This document shows, piece after piece, positions 63,996 to 64,000 of a stretch of 64,000 nt of DNA (positions within the stretch are counted from its first letter, which is position 1; every line of letters starts with the position of its first letter). This stretch comes from Paragorgia papillata (lineage: Eukaryota > Cnidaria > Anthozoa > Scleralcyonacea > Coralliidae): contig JAWNZC010000470.1 of the NCBI GenBank assembly GCA_035771165.1, forward strand, positions 2,249,501 through 2,313,500. Direction: 5' to 3'. The notes beneath the pieces are model-generated. The model ran no database searches. It was not told the DNA's origin and saw only the letters and a program-made list of their open reading frames with translations. The translations under genes and the position numbers were made by a program.

Positions 63996-64000
63996 AATAA

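Overview
The window is a piece of an animal nuclear genome. It is AT-rich, with short exons bounded by GT-AG splice sites, long introns, microsatellites and very many short palindromic transposons (MITEs). There is no operon, ribosome-binding-site or viral logic. The Ig plus ROR-type Frizzled gene, the DCAF15 gene and the style of the repeats suggest a non-bilaterian metazoan, most likely an anthozoan cnidarian. That placement is an inference, not proof.

Layout. (1) 1-3.4 kb: two related hAT-like elements of about 1 kb, each with an exact 8-bp target-site duplication (TSD). (2) 3.3-3.75 kb: a probable divergent promoter between a minus-strand first exon and a plus-strand first exon. (3) 9.7-14.6 kb: four exons of DCAF15, a substrate adaptor of CUL4-DDB1 ubiquitin ligases, with MITEs and a tRNA-derived SINE in its introns. 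(4) 14.9-35.9 kb: no convincing host gene; LINE remnants, MITEs, microsatellites, and a hAT element with eight 26-bp tandem units. (5) 35.9-59.3 kb: a 17-exon plus-strand gene for a predicted secreted protein of 1,420 residues: signal peptide, one Ig domain, two ROR-type Frizzled cysteine-rich domains, then about 900 residues of unnamed beta-rich repeats and a cysteine-rich C-terminal part. Every exon joins in phase and the total CDS is 4,263 nt. Its introns hold a degenerate LINE, two hammerhead-ribozyme motifs, and a stack of three nested transposons inside a fourth. (6) 59.4-64 kb: more palindromic elements, one with a nested insertion.

The two confident host genes are unrelated in function: DCAF15 works in ubiquitin ligation inside the cell, whereas the Ig-FZ-FZ protein should be exported and could bind Wnt or lipid-like ligands. 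The most novel items are the Ig-FZ-FZ-beta-repeat protein, the same-strand hammerhead pair at 41.45-41.79 kb, and the insertion stack at 52.7-55.2 kb, whose empty site is preserved elsewhere in the window.

The open reading frames through (TTA)n, (TTTTG)n, (TTACC)n and the 26-bp array are low-complexity artefacts and are not annotated as genes. Exon borders were inferred by eye from splice motifs, reading phase and remembered family similarity; no search was run.
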